From NCBI GenBank assembly GCA_000431215.1, contig HF985561.1, forward strand, positions 16,594 to 80,593: a DNA stretch of 64,000 nucleotides, given 5' to 3'. Positions 18,849-27,500 of the stretch are shown one piece after another. The position numbers and the translations under genes are program-made. Every line of letters starts with the position of its first letter. The first letter of the stretch is position 1. This DNA is from Prevotella sp. CAG:1031 (GTDB taxonomy: Bacteria; Bacteroidota; Bacteroidia; Bacteroidales; Muribaculaceae). Below the pieces are notes generated by a model, which saw nothing but the letters and a program-made list of their open reading frames with translations, had not been told where the DNA came from and did no database searches.

Positions 18849-20420
18849 GTGAAGTTCATCTATGTCATATTGATGATATTGCTCGGCCTTTCAGCCTCTT
18901 CTGCCGAGTTCTCGAAAGGGGATATGGAAAGGGCTCTGACGCAGCTCGACCGCGAAATCGAGAAGCGCGACAGCTACGTAGCCGTCCGTCAGGCATATCT
19001 CGACTCGCTGCGCCGACGCCTTACAGTTTCGCCACCCCCGACCGGCGAGACCGTCAGGCTGATGCTTGAGCTCGGCAACGGCTACACAGCTTTCAACAAC
19101 GATTCGGCCCTGTGGATGTTTGAACACGGCGCCAAAATTGCCCGTGATCTCGGAGACGATAGTCTGGCGACGGTCTTAAAACTCCGATATGCCACTTTTC
19201 TGCCGCTTGCCGGATTCATGGCTCAGGCTGAAGAAACCTTCAACAGCATCGACACCACAGATATGTCGCCGGCGATAGCACGCCTTCGTCTGGCAGCCGG
19301 CCGCCAGATGTTCAGCTACATATCGACATGCACACGGAGCTACCCGACTATCTCCGAAAAATATTCGAAACTGTCGAACGATATGGGTCACCGGCTTGCC
19401 ATGATGCCCGACGACGGTTCACTCGACTGGCGCCTGAACCTCGGCGAATATTATTACAACCACCAGAACTATCAGAAAGCAGAACAGATTCTGCGCAGTG
19501 TGGCAGAAAGCGCCGGAGAAACTGACAACCATTTCGCCCGCGCTGCCCACATGCTATCGGGAATTGCGCGCGCACGCGGCGACAACAATGCCGTAATAAC
19601 CTATCTCGCAAAATCAGCCATAGCCGATCTGAAGACGGCCACCCTCGAGATAACATCGCTCCAGCAGCTCGGAATGATGATGTATGAGAACGACGATATC
19701 TCACGCGCAAACGAATATCTCGCGGTTGCTCTCAAAAACGCCGTCGACTGTCACGCCTCGATGCGCGTTGTCGAAACAGGCGAGGTAATGCCGCTCATAA
19801 CCAGCGCCCACGAAATCGCCCAGGCACGAAACCGGCATATGCTCGTCGGCATTCTTATCGCCATGGCCGTTCTGTTGGCCGGACTCGCATCACTACTGCT
19901 GGTGATTCGCCGCGAGATGCACCATCTGAGCATAATGAAGGAGCGGCTGTCGGCGGCAAACCGCGTCAAAGAAATATATCTGACGCAGTTCCTCAACCTG
20001 TGCTCGGTCTACATGGACAAGCTCAGCAGCTTCTCAAAGACAGTCCACCGAAAACTATCGACAGGTAAAGCCGACGACCTTCTTAAACTCACCAAAAGCG
20101 GAAAATTCGTCGAAGAACACAGCCGCGAATTCTATGAGATGTTCGATGACGCTTTTCTCCACATCTACCCGACATTCGTTGACGACGTAAACGCCCTGCT
20201 GCGGCCCGAAGAACAGATCGAGCTGCGCGACGGCGAGCGCCTCAACACCGATCTGAGAATTCTCGCCTTCATGCGCCTCGGAATAGAGGAAAGCACGCGC
20301 ATAGCCCGTATTCTGAACTACAGCGTCTACACTATCTACACCTACCGCAACAAACTGCGCAACAGGGCTATCAAGCGCGACAGCTTCGAGCACGATATAC
20401 TCTCGATCGGGGCAATCTGA
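18849..20420 (+). CDS. DUF6377-type membrane-anchored TPR/HTH regulator
   Basis: 523 residues from GTG 18849. An N-terminal signal sequence (VKFIYVILMILLGLSASSA) leads into a periplasmic helical-repeat region (about 25-325) with TPR-like units such as YYNHQNYQKAEQILRS. A membrane helix at about 330-354 (MLVGILIAMAVLLAGLASLL) is followed by a cytosolic coiled coil and a domain with a C-terminal helix-turn-helix pattern (LRILAFMRLGIEES then RILNYSVYTIYTYRNKLR). This matches the Bacteroidetes DUF6377 family. It probably senses an envelope signal and binds DNA from the membrane; target genes are unknown. A second protein of similar plan lies at 22584. Confidence 0.82.
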   Translation: MKFIYVILMILLGLSASSAEFSKGDMERALTQLDREIEKRDSYVAVRQAYLDSLRRRLTVSPPPTGETVRLMLELGNGYTAFNNDSALWMFEHGAKIARDLGDDSLATVLKLRYATFLPLAGFMAQAEETFNSIDTTDMSPAIARLRLAAGRQMFSYISTCTRSYPTISEKYSKLSNDMGHRLAMMPDDGSLDWRLNLGEYYYNHQNYQKAEQILRSVAESAGETDNHFARAAHMLSGIARARGDNNAVITYLAKSAIADLKTATLEITSLQQLGMMMYENDDISRANEYLAVALKNAVDCHASMRVVETGEVMPLITSAHEIAQARNRHMLVGILIAMAVLLAGLASLLLVIRREMHHLSIMKERLSAANRVKEIYLTQFLNLCSVYMDKLSSFSKTVHRKLSTGKADDLLKLTKSGKFVEEHSREFYEMFDDAFLHIYPTFVDDVNALLRPEEQIELRDGERLNTDLRILAFMRLGIEESTRIARILNYSVYTIYTYRNKLRNRAIKRDSFEHDILSIGAI

Positions 20421-20485
20421 CACCCTTTTAAGTCGAAAAATCATAAAATTTCGCGGCAAGCCTTGCAAAGCTCCGCCAAAACCCC

Positions 20486-20493
20486 TACCTTTG
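20486..20493 (+). promoter_or_regulatory. -7 box (TACCTTTG) for tRNA-Ser
   Basis: TACCTTTG lies 12 nt upstream of the tRNA 5' end, as expected for a start just before the mature end. Confidence 0.6.
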
Positions 20494-20505
20494 TTCCCCA
20501 CAAAA

Positions 20506-20593
20506 GGAATGATGCTCGAGTGGCTGAAGAGGCACGCCTGGAAAGCGTGTAAACGTCAAAAGCGTTTCCCGAGTTCGAATCTCGGTCATTCCG
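20506..20593 (+). tRNA. tRNA-Ser (GGA anticodon)
   Basis: An 88-nt class II tRNA. The acceptor stem GGAATGA (20506-20512) pairs with TCATTCC (20586-20592). The anticodon loop contains GGA within CGCCTGGAAAGCG, a long variable arm follows (GTCAAAAGC region), and the T arm is CCGAGTTCGAATCTCGG. CCA is not encoded. Decodes UCC/UCU. Confidence 0.95.
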
Positions 20594-21128
20594 CAAAAAC
20601 GGACGTAGTCCTTTTTAAGGACTGACGAGATGAGAACGAACCGAGTTCGACATCGCCCGAAGGGCGCTTGCATGGCAAGAATCTCGGTCATTCCGCAAAA
20701 AACGGACGAAGATTGCAGAATTTCGATTCTGTATGGTTTTCCGCACCTTGAATGTGGTCGTGTGCCTTTGGCCATAGTACGAACCTGACATTTTCTTACA
20801 GACTAACCCCATCAAACAGACCATTCACCGTCAAGCACCGGAAGCGCGATATCTCTTCAACCCACCGCGATAGCCGTGGGTCGGAGAACCAGCGAGATCA
20901 GCGTGCAAGCCGCGGTAGCGTGCGCAGTCACGCTGACGGCGATAGCCAAGGCCCGCGACCAGTGCTATCGCGTTTCGCGGCAGCGCGCACTGCTGTGGCT
21001 TGCCGCGAATTTGTGGGGTGAGCGGTGGTTGCCGCCAGCTATCGCAGGCGTTGTAGAGATTTCGCGCGTCCCGCGCTTGACAACAGAATCAGTAATGATT
21101 TGTTAATTGTCAGGCATTGTATGTATTT
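20594..21128 (+). other. Intergenic region, GC-rich and rich in inverted repeats, no gene recognised
   Basis: About 535 bp between tRNA-Ser and the AT-rich membrane genes. It holds an AGTCCTT/AAGGACT hairpin near 20608, the tRNA 3'-end copy, and a block at about 20830-21085 with several copies of GCGATAGC and GCTATCGC in both orientations. Short frames cross it on both strands but none has a recognisable product. Its composition differs sharply from the AT-rich DNA starting at 21085. Confidence 0.5.
20641..20708 (+). repeat. Partial duplication of the tRNA-Ser 3' end with an inserted 28-nt double hairpin
   Basis: Bases 20679-20708 repeat 20577-20605 (tRNA 3' end plus flank) almost exactly, differing by one extra A. 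Bases 20641-20650 repeat the left side of the T arm (CCGAGTTCGA). Between them lie 28 nt that can form two small hairpins, GCCC-gaa-GGGC and CTTGC-atg-GCAAG. Such 3'-end copies are typical remnants of an attachment site, but no integrase is present. Confidence 0.65.
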
Positions 21129-21563
21129 TTATCTCCGGGAACGGCAATAACTCATTGTCGCACACCACTGCCCAATAAAGCCAATAATAATCAAAACGAG
21201 CAAACTGGCGGGAAAATAAATCAGCAAGTCAAGATTAAACAGAAAAATGACAAATCCACCATAGCTTTCAATAACAAATGCCAATAAAGTTATCACTATA
21301 GAAACGGCTGACAATACAATCAACATAATAAGGGAAAGACTATACCAATTTTTGCCTTTCCATATTTTGCAGGAGATAGCCGATGAGACTGAAAATATAA
21401 TTGATGGATAAATCGAGAATACGGCGGCAGCTTTTAAGATTTCATTCCTTAAAACAAATGATGGCGGATATATTATATGAGATAGAGCCATGACAATAAA
21501 GGTTACAATCGGAATTGTAATCTGAAAAATCAAATAATTCTTGCTTTTCAGTGTCATTGTCAA
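21129..21563 (-). CDS. Small four-helix membrane protein A, unknown function
   Basis: 144 residues with about four membrane helices (for example IPIVTFIVMALSHII and PASLLVLIIIGFIGQW). A motif CKIWKGKNWYSLSLIMLIV between helices 2 and 3 matches LWHGKSWLSLSLLFF in the neighbour, so the two are paralogues. AT-rich compared with the housekeeping genes, suggesting acquisition. The start overlaps the stop of the upstream gene by 4 bp, so both are made from one mRNA. I recognise no named family; a paired membrane complex is plausible but not shown. Confidence 0.7.
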   Translation of the reverse strand: MTMTLKSKNYLIFQITIPIVTFIVMALSHIIYPPSFVLRNEILKAAAVFSIYPSIIFSVSSAISCKIWKGKNWYSLSLIMLIVLSAVSIVITLLAFVIESYGGFVIFLFNLDLLIYFPASLLVLIIIGFIGQWCATMSYCRSRR

Positions 21564-21991
21564 TCCTGATTAATATCCTTTGAAAATCTATTTACAAAAT
21601 ATTTTCCGATCAAGCCTATTGCTACGGCATTTACTAAATTGGCTGGAGCGCCCAGAATATAGTGTATTATCCCTATCCACGCAATCACGAATGCTGCATC
21701 ACCAACTACCATATTAGACAGGATAAATAAAACCGCGGCAACGATTGTTATTGCGCAAAAAAACAATAATGAAAGCGATAACCAGGACTTACCGTGCCAC
21801 AATTTCCAGACAGGAAATAAAGTAATCGCAAAAGCTATAACCGAACAGATGCTAAAAAGCAGACCGGCAAACAGATCCGTTGGTTCAGAAATTATGAATC
21901 CTGTTACATACCAGAAAATACTCTGAATGACAGCTGAAACAAACGCCACTGCAAGTTGAAAAGTCCAAAAGGCTTTTGTCTGTATCTTCAT
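21560..21991 (-). CDS. Small four-helix membrane protein B, unknown function
   Basis: 143 residues with about four membrane helices (AVAFVSAVIQSIFWYVTGF, then ICSVIAFAITLFPVW, then LFFCAITIVAAVLFIL, then a C-terminal helix ending in a short charged tail). It shares the helix 2-3 motif WKLWHGKSWLSLSL with the downstream gene at 21129 and overlaps it by ATGA. A -7 box sits 4 nt before the ATG. AT-rich. No family recognised. The pair lies divergent from another small membrane protein at 22059. Confidence 0.7.
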   Translation of the reverse strand: MKIQTKAFWTFQLAVAFVSAVIQSIFWYVTGFIISEPTDLFAGLLFSICSVIAFAITLFPVWKLWHGKSWLSLSLLFFCAITIVAAVLFILSNMVVGDAAFVIAWIGIIHYILGAPANLVNAVAIGLIGKYFVNRFSKDINQD

Positions 21992-21995
21992 TTGG

Positions 21996-22031
21996 CAAAG
22001 TTACTTAAAAAATAAGATTTTTCTAACTTTG
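21996..22031. promoter_or_regulatory. Divergent promoter pair between small membrane-protein genes
   Basis: On the minus strand TAACTTTG (21996-22003) precedes the ATG at 21991 by 4 nt. On the plus strand TAACTTTG (22024-22031) faces the gene at 22059, with a second box TAAATTTG at 22047-22054. The two facing boxes are 20 bp apart, so transcription in the two directions may compete. Confidence 0.6.
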
Positions 22032-22058
22032 CAATCTATAAATGTGTAAATTTGCATA

Positions 22059-22439
22059 TTGGCATACAATCATATCATATGCAATGGCAAAAATAATAGT
22101 ATATGGATAATCACCGAGGTTCTGATATTGTCTTTCTGTGGTCATGACGTGATATTGTGTAGTCATTGGGATGACGCCATATTGGTGTTCGGCTTATGTC
22201 AGCCTTTAATGTTTGTTCTGACTTTATTCCGAAAAAGTCATAGTAGCGGAGCAATAATAAATCTTATTATTGTTTTGGCATATTCAATTTTTGCAGGCTA
22301 TTTGAGGATTAGCTTAGGGGATGGCATTATGTATTGGATATTATTCATGACGGCATTGCCTAATATCCAGCTCTTGCTTCTTTTGATTTATTGGGGAATC
22401 GAAAGAATATTGAAGCATAAAGCCGGTAACATTGTTTGA
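22059..22439 (+). CDS. Small membrane protein, unknown function
   Basis: Up to 126 residues from a TTG at 22059; the start is uncertain because no in-frame ATG lies nearby. It has about three hydrophobic segments (AILVFGLCQPLMFVLTLF, GAIINLIIVLAYSIFAGY, then MTALPNIQLLLLLIYWGI) and a basic C-terminus. AT-rich like its divergent neighbours, so it probably belongs to the same acquired patch. No family recognised. It ends about 145 bp before the lipoprotein regulator at 22584. Confidence 0.55.
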   Translation: MAYNHIICNGKNNSIWIITEVLILSFCGHDVILCSHWDDAILVFGLCQPLMFVLTLFRKSHSSGAIINLIIVLAYSIFAGYLRISLGDGIMYWILFMTALPNIQLLLLLIYWGIERILKHKAGNIV

Positions 22440-22552
22440 ACAGCAGATTCAAAATATATACTATATTGCCGTTTGGGGAAGTTTTGGAAATTTTTCAATA
22501 GATTTTTCGATAGATATAGGCAGTCAAGCGATAGATTTTGCCGTAAAATCTC

Positions 22553-22560
22553 TACTTTTG
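22553..22560 (+). promoter_or_regulatory. -7 box (TACTTTTG) for the TPR-HTH lipoprotein
   Basis: TACTTTTG lies 23 nt before the ATG at 22584, which starts a lipoprotein signal peptide. Its position argues against longer in-frame starts at 22473 or 22563. Confidence 0.5.
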
Positions 22561-22583
22561 ATATGCAATTTATAAATGTAGAG

Positions 22584-24407
22584 ATGATCCGATTTTATCT
22601 GATGTTCATTCTGGCAACCGCGCTGGCCTCTTGTTCATGCAACGGCGCGGGCCATCATACAGACCAATTACCTGTCGATCCGGTCGAGGCACTTCCTCCG
22701 TCAAAGGCCTACTCTGAATATCTTTCGCGCCTGCGTTCTTCACCGGCCTCCGACGGCTATATCTACCACAAGGCATTCTATTCTGCGGTCGACGCCGACT
22801 CGCTCAGGCACTTTGCCTCTTTCCTTGATTCCATGCTGTCTCTGAATGCGAGCAAAATCAACACAAATTATATAGTATCCCACCGGCTGCTCTGTTCCTA
22901 TATGTTGTCGCTGCCCGATATTGACGCGCTCAAAGACAGCGCCACCTCGATGAAGCCATCTTCCGACCCCACACAAGAGGAAGTGTCGTCACACGTGACG
23001 GCCAAGACCATGGTAGCGAGCGATCCGCGGCGCGCGTTCGACATGCAGTTCAGGGCGATAGAGGCAATGCGCCACGGCGGCACTTACCGTCCGGCTGAAG
23101 TACTCGCCCAGGCTGCTCTGATATGCACCAATCTGGGCCGCTACCAGATGGCCATGGATTATATCAACGAGGCTACCGACACCCTGATTGCCCATGACTG
23201 GCCCAAGCGCGAGACTATATTTGTTCTGGGAAACAAAGCAAATCTCTATCAGACGCTTGAGATGATCGACTCGGCGCTCAGCGTAAACAGCCACGCCCTC
23301 GAAGTGGCTGCCGACAGCCCCAGTATGCTCGCCGATCTTCTCGGCTGGCGCGCCGAAACCTTTGCTCAGGCGGGCGAACGCGATTCAGCATATTTCTATA
23401 TCGACTCGGCTCTACAGGTAGTATCGAGCCTCGACCTCTCCTATAAGGCCATGTTTGCCCGACATCTGCGTGCACGCCGCGGAATACTGACCGTAGGCGA
23501 CTCGTCGGCCTCGAACCGACAGATAAGCGAAGCCGTCAGTGACATTCGCGAGGCTCTGAACGACTGGCTTATACCCTGGGAAGAGCGGTTTGCCATAGCT
23601 TTGGGGGAGTTCCGGCTTGGCGACCACGAGGCCATCTCGCGCATGGAAGAGGCCCACGACAGCCTTGCGCGGCATATCGACCCGCGGGAGCAGCTCTGGA
23701 TCAAACGGGCTCTCATCGACGCTTACACCGCCACCGGGCGCACCGCCGACGCCTCGCGCGAATATGCCGCCACCTTCAGGCTGATGGACACGATAGACAC
23801 CCGCTATGCCCGCTACCTGTCTATAGCCAACGACATACAGTATCATGCGCGCGAGCGGCTACAGGAAAACGTCAGGCTGCGCAGCCTCCACCAGCGCGAC
23901 AGCGCTCGTGTCTCATGGCTCACAATAATCTGCGGTATGATATTGCTCCTGCTTGGCGGAGCGACATGGCTCATCATACACTCTCACCGCCGTCACCGCC
24001 GCAGCATCGAGGCCCATAACGGGGAAATCGACACCCTGCGCCGCAACAACGGCGAACTGAGCGAGCACATCGAAGAGCTGAAAGCTGCCGGAAAGGAGCG
24101 CGAAGCCTCGGAAGAATGGGACAAACTGACACCTCCGTCAATGACATCGGAAGACAATGCCCGTTTCAGACACGCGTTCAGAAACCACCTTCCCGACTTC
24201 CTTGACAGGCTCAACTCACGCTGTGAGGGCCTGACACCCGGCGACGAAACTCTCTGTATGCTTATCCGCATCGGCCGCGACACCGACGACATATCGGTTG
24301 CCCTCGGCATATCGCGTGCGAGCGTCAACTCCGCACGCTACCGCATCCGACGCAAAATGAACCTCGCCAAAGAAGAGTCGCTCGACGATCTGATCAACTC
24401 GCTCTAA
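22584..24407 (+). CDS. TPR lipoprotein with membrane helix and C-terminal LuxR-like HTH
   Basis: 607 residues from ATG 22584. The N-terminus MIRFYLMFILATALASCSC has a lipobox (LASC), so the protein is probably lipidated or cleaved after export. A periplasmic helical-repeat domain (about 40-440) contains TPR-like units (for example NLGRYQMAMDYINEATDTL). A membrane helix at about 442-466 (LTIICGMILLLLGGATWLII) leads to a coiled coil and a C-terminal HTH (ETLCMLIRIGRDT then DISVALGISRASVNSARY). The plan is outside sensor, membrane, DNA-binding head. It lies 137 bp upstream of the giant surface-protein gene on the same strand, which is its most obvious candidate target. Confidence 0.78.
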   Translation: MIRFYLMFILATALASCSCNGAGHHTDQLPVDPVEALPPSKAYSEYLSRLRSSPASDGYIYHKAFYSAVDADSLRHFASFLDSMLSLNASKINTNYIVSHRLLCSYMLSLPDIDALKDSATSMKPSSDPTQEEVSSHVTAKTMVASDPRRAFDMQFRAIEAMRHGGTYRPAEVLAQAALICTNLGRYQMAMDYINEATDTLIAHDWPKRETIFVLGNKANLYQTLEMIDSALSVNSHALEVAADSPSMLADLLGWRAETFAQAGERDSAYFYIDSALQVVSSLDLSYKAMFARHLRARRGILTVGDSSASNRQISEAVSDIREALNDWLIPWEERFAIALGEFRLGDHEAISRMEEAHDSLARHIDPREQLWIKRALIDAYTATGRTADASREYAATFRLMDTIDTRYARYLSIANDIQYHARERLQENVRLRSLHQRDSARVSWLTIICGMILLLLGGATWLIIHSHRRHRRSIEAHNGEIDTLRRNNGELSEHIEELKAAGKEREASEEWDKLTPPSMTSEDNARFRHAFRNHLPDFLDRLNSRCEGLTPGDETLCMLIRIGRDTDDISVALGISRASVNSARYRIRRKMNLAKEESLDDLINSL

Positions 24408-24544
24408 TAGATTTTTGCGTCGATTTGATAGATTATCGCACGCAATCATTGCAGAATCTAATGCAATCTATCTATTACAGCCTATATTTGCACATCATCG
24501 TTTTTCACCAACAATTCTCAAAACCTTTCCAAAAACATTACGTT

Positions 24545-27500
24545 ATGAAGAAGATGCTACTATGCCTTGTGACAGCTCTGGCGGTATCTCCGGCGATGAA
24601 CGGACAGCTTCTGGCTCCATCGCGCCCCGGGAATGCCTCCACTGCCTACAACAGTCCTCTGGGCGTCACGGCCAAAACCAATCCGCCGGGCCACAAAGCC
24701 CGGGTCAGTGTCGACAGCCGCACGACAGCCGACCCTTCCAGGATCATGCGCCGGGCGACGGACGCCGTTCCCGAACCGGGCCTTCAGCTATGGGGCGTTG
24801 TCGGCTACAGCGACCACAATGAGGAAGGCACCATGAATGCCCACCGCGGATTCTATCTCATCAGCGGCGAAGGGCGGTTCACAAAACTCGACGCCATCGA
24901 CATCCCGTATGCCCGCAGTTCAAATTATGGAACAACGCTGATCGGACGCGACTACTATCTCTATTACACTCCCAAATTCGAAATATGGTCGACAAAATCA
25001 TGGACAAACACAGGCACGATCGCCGTCGGCAAGGGCTTCAGCAGCTTTGCCACCGCCTACTGGGCTCCTGACGGACTCGTCTATGCCTCGAAAAAAGACG
25101 GCACGACCTTCAAGCTCGTCACCCAGAACTATGAATTAGGCACCGAGACCGAGATTGCCACACTCGAGACTCTATGGTTCGCAATGGCTTTCGACAAAGA
25201 CGGGACTCTCTGGGGACTCGACAGCTCATGCTCGATCTGGAAAGCAACTCGCGAGGGCACTGTAACGAAGGTTCACGACAAGGTCATTCCCTGCGAGATG
25301 CCCGACTACTTCAATTCGATAAGCTCGGCTGTCATCGACAACAGCAATAACACGATGATCGCCAGCATCCTCGGCAACAACACCGACCTTGAGGCAGCCG
25401 ACGACAACGGTCTCACCGCAGGTCTCTACCGAATAGACCTCGCCACCGGCAAAGCCACACTGCTCGTCCACTGGACCTACAACGACGAGGTCCTCGGTCT
25501 GGCATTCCCACTCGGCACCACCCCCGGTATTCCTGCCGACATGGCCGCGCCCGAACTTGACTTCGGATCCGGCTCGCTGACCGGAAACGTGAGCTTCACC
25601 TTGCCCTCGGAAACGACCGACGGCTCGGCCGGAGATGGCGAGCTGACATATACGGTCTATGTCGCCGGCAAAAAAGCCGCCTCGGGCACCGGCGCCTGGG
25701 GTTCTTCGCAGAATGTCAGCGTAACCGCCCCCACCTCGGGCTATAACTATTTCTATGTCGAATGCTCGTCGACAGCCGGAAAAGGCATCGGTGCAGGAAA
25801 GTGGATGTTTACCGGCAAGGATGCTCCTGTGGCCCCGTCGAGCGTCAACGCCCAATTTATGGCAGGGGGCAGCATGGTCATGGTGACATGGAGCAAAGTG
25901 ACCGAGTCGGTCAACGGCGGCTATATCAACCCCGACGAAGTCACCTACACTCTTCGCCGCTACACCGGCCCTGACGACACCGAAGGAGAAATCTGGAAAG
26001 AAAATATCTCTATCACAAGTGAGGCCCGTCCTATGGCCGAGCCTGATCAGATCACCGACTATACATGGGGTGTGACCGCTACCTACGACGGCAAGACATC
26101 GGCCGAGACACGTTCGAACGCGCTGCGCTCGGGATACGTCACTCCGCCCTGGACCTACGACTTCAGCAATGAGGCCGACATCTTCAACACCTTCACGCGA
26201 ATAAACAACAACAGCGACACCGAGTCCTGGAAATACTATTCCAGCGGCTTCGGAGCAAACAAGAACGGAATGGTGTCGGTGCGCCTCAACAAATATCAGG
26301 CTACGGGAGAAGACTGGGACAAATGGCTCGTCTCGCCCAACGTCAAGCTGATACCGGGCAAAGCCTACCGTTTCAACGTCAAGGTCAAAGACCAGAGCAA
26401 CAGCACCACGAGTCCCCACCGCGTCGAGGTGAAACTCGGCACCTCGTCGAGCGACATGGAAACCATGACACTTGACATCGTGCCTCAGCAGGATGTTACC
26501 GGAACGACATGGAAAACCCTCGAGGGTTATATCCGCGTCGACACCGAGAACAAATATTTTGTCGGAATCCACGTCTGCACTCCCGCCAACAACGGCGTCG
26601 CCGTTTCACGCACCATCTACTTCGACGACTTCACGATAGGACTTCCGCAGGAAAGCAGCACTCCCGGCCAGGTAGCCGATTTCTCGGTGACACCGGCCGC
26701 CGACGGCTCTCATTCAGCTACAATCAGCTTCAAAGCTCCGTCGACCGACTTCGCCGGGCAGAATCCTCTCGCATCGCTTGACAAAGTCGACATCTACCGG
26801 GGCGAAGAACTGATAAAGACCTTCGAACACCCCTCGTTCGGGCAGCAGCTCGAATATATCGACAACACCCCCTCATTCGGCGAATACACCTACCGCGTCG
26901 TCGGCTCGAACGAGAACGGCGAAGGAAATGCCATGTCAGCCACGGTGTTCGTCGGTGTCAAGCTTGCCGCATCGCCTGAAAACGTCACTGTTTTCCAGAC
27001 GTCAAATCCGGGCGAAGTGACCCTGTCATGGACACCCCCGACAAAAGACATCGACGGCGGCCTTCTTCCCGCAGGAGGTGTAACAGGCTATTCGGTTGTC
27101 GAGCTTCTCGGAAGCGCACAGAACTGGCTTCAGGATGTCGACGCCTCAGTCAACAGCGTAACCTTCAGAGCGATCGAAGCCGATGCGGCTCAGGACTTCA
27201 AACGCTACGCGGTATTCCCGATAACCGAGAGCGGCACAGGCCGCGGCCGGGCCAGCGAAATCATCGTGGTCGGCAATCCCGACCAGCTTCCCTGGAGCGA
27301 ATCGTTCAACGACGCGGAGTTCCACCACAACTATATGATCGAAGGCACCGGCGGCAACTGGTTCCTGTTTAAAGACGAAGATCTGTCGGGCCTCTCCGAC
27401 TGCGACGGCAACAACGGATTCATCGGCATGCAGGCCGAATTTATCGACGACTGGTCAGCTCTGGTTACAGGCCGCATATCGCTCGCCGGCACAACCAATC

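Noticed and set aside
20752..21106. Short open frames across the GC-rich block (for example from 20876 to 21106)
   Set aside because: No recognisable product, no promoter box at a fitting distance, and the frames run through the repeated inverted motifs; they look like chance frames in GC-rich DNA.
22473..22583. Longer N-terminus of the TPR-HTH lipoprotein
   Set aside because: It would bury the lipoprotein signal peptide about 38 residues inside and lies upstream of the likely -7 box.
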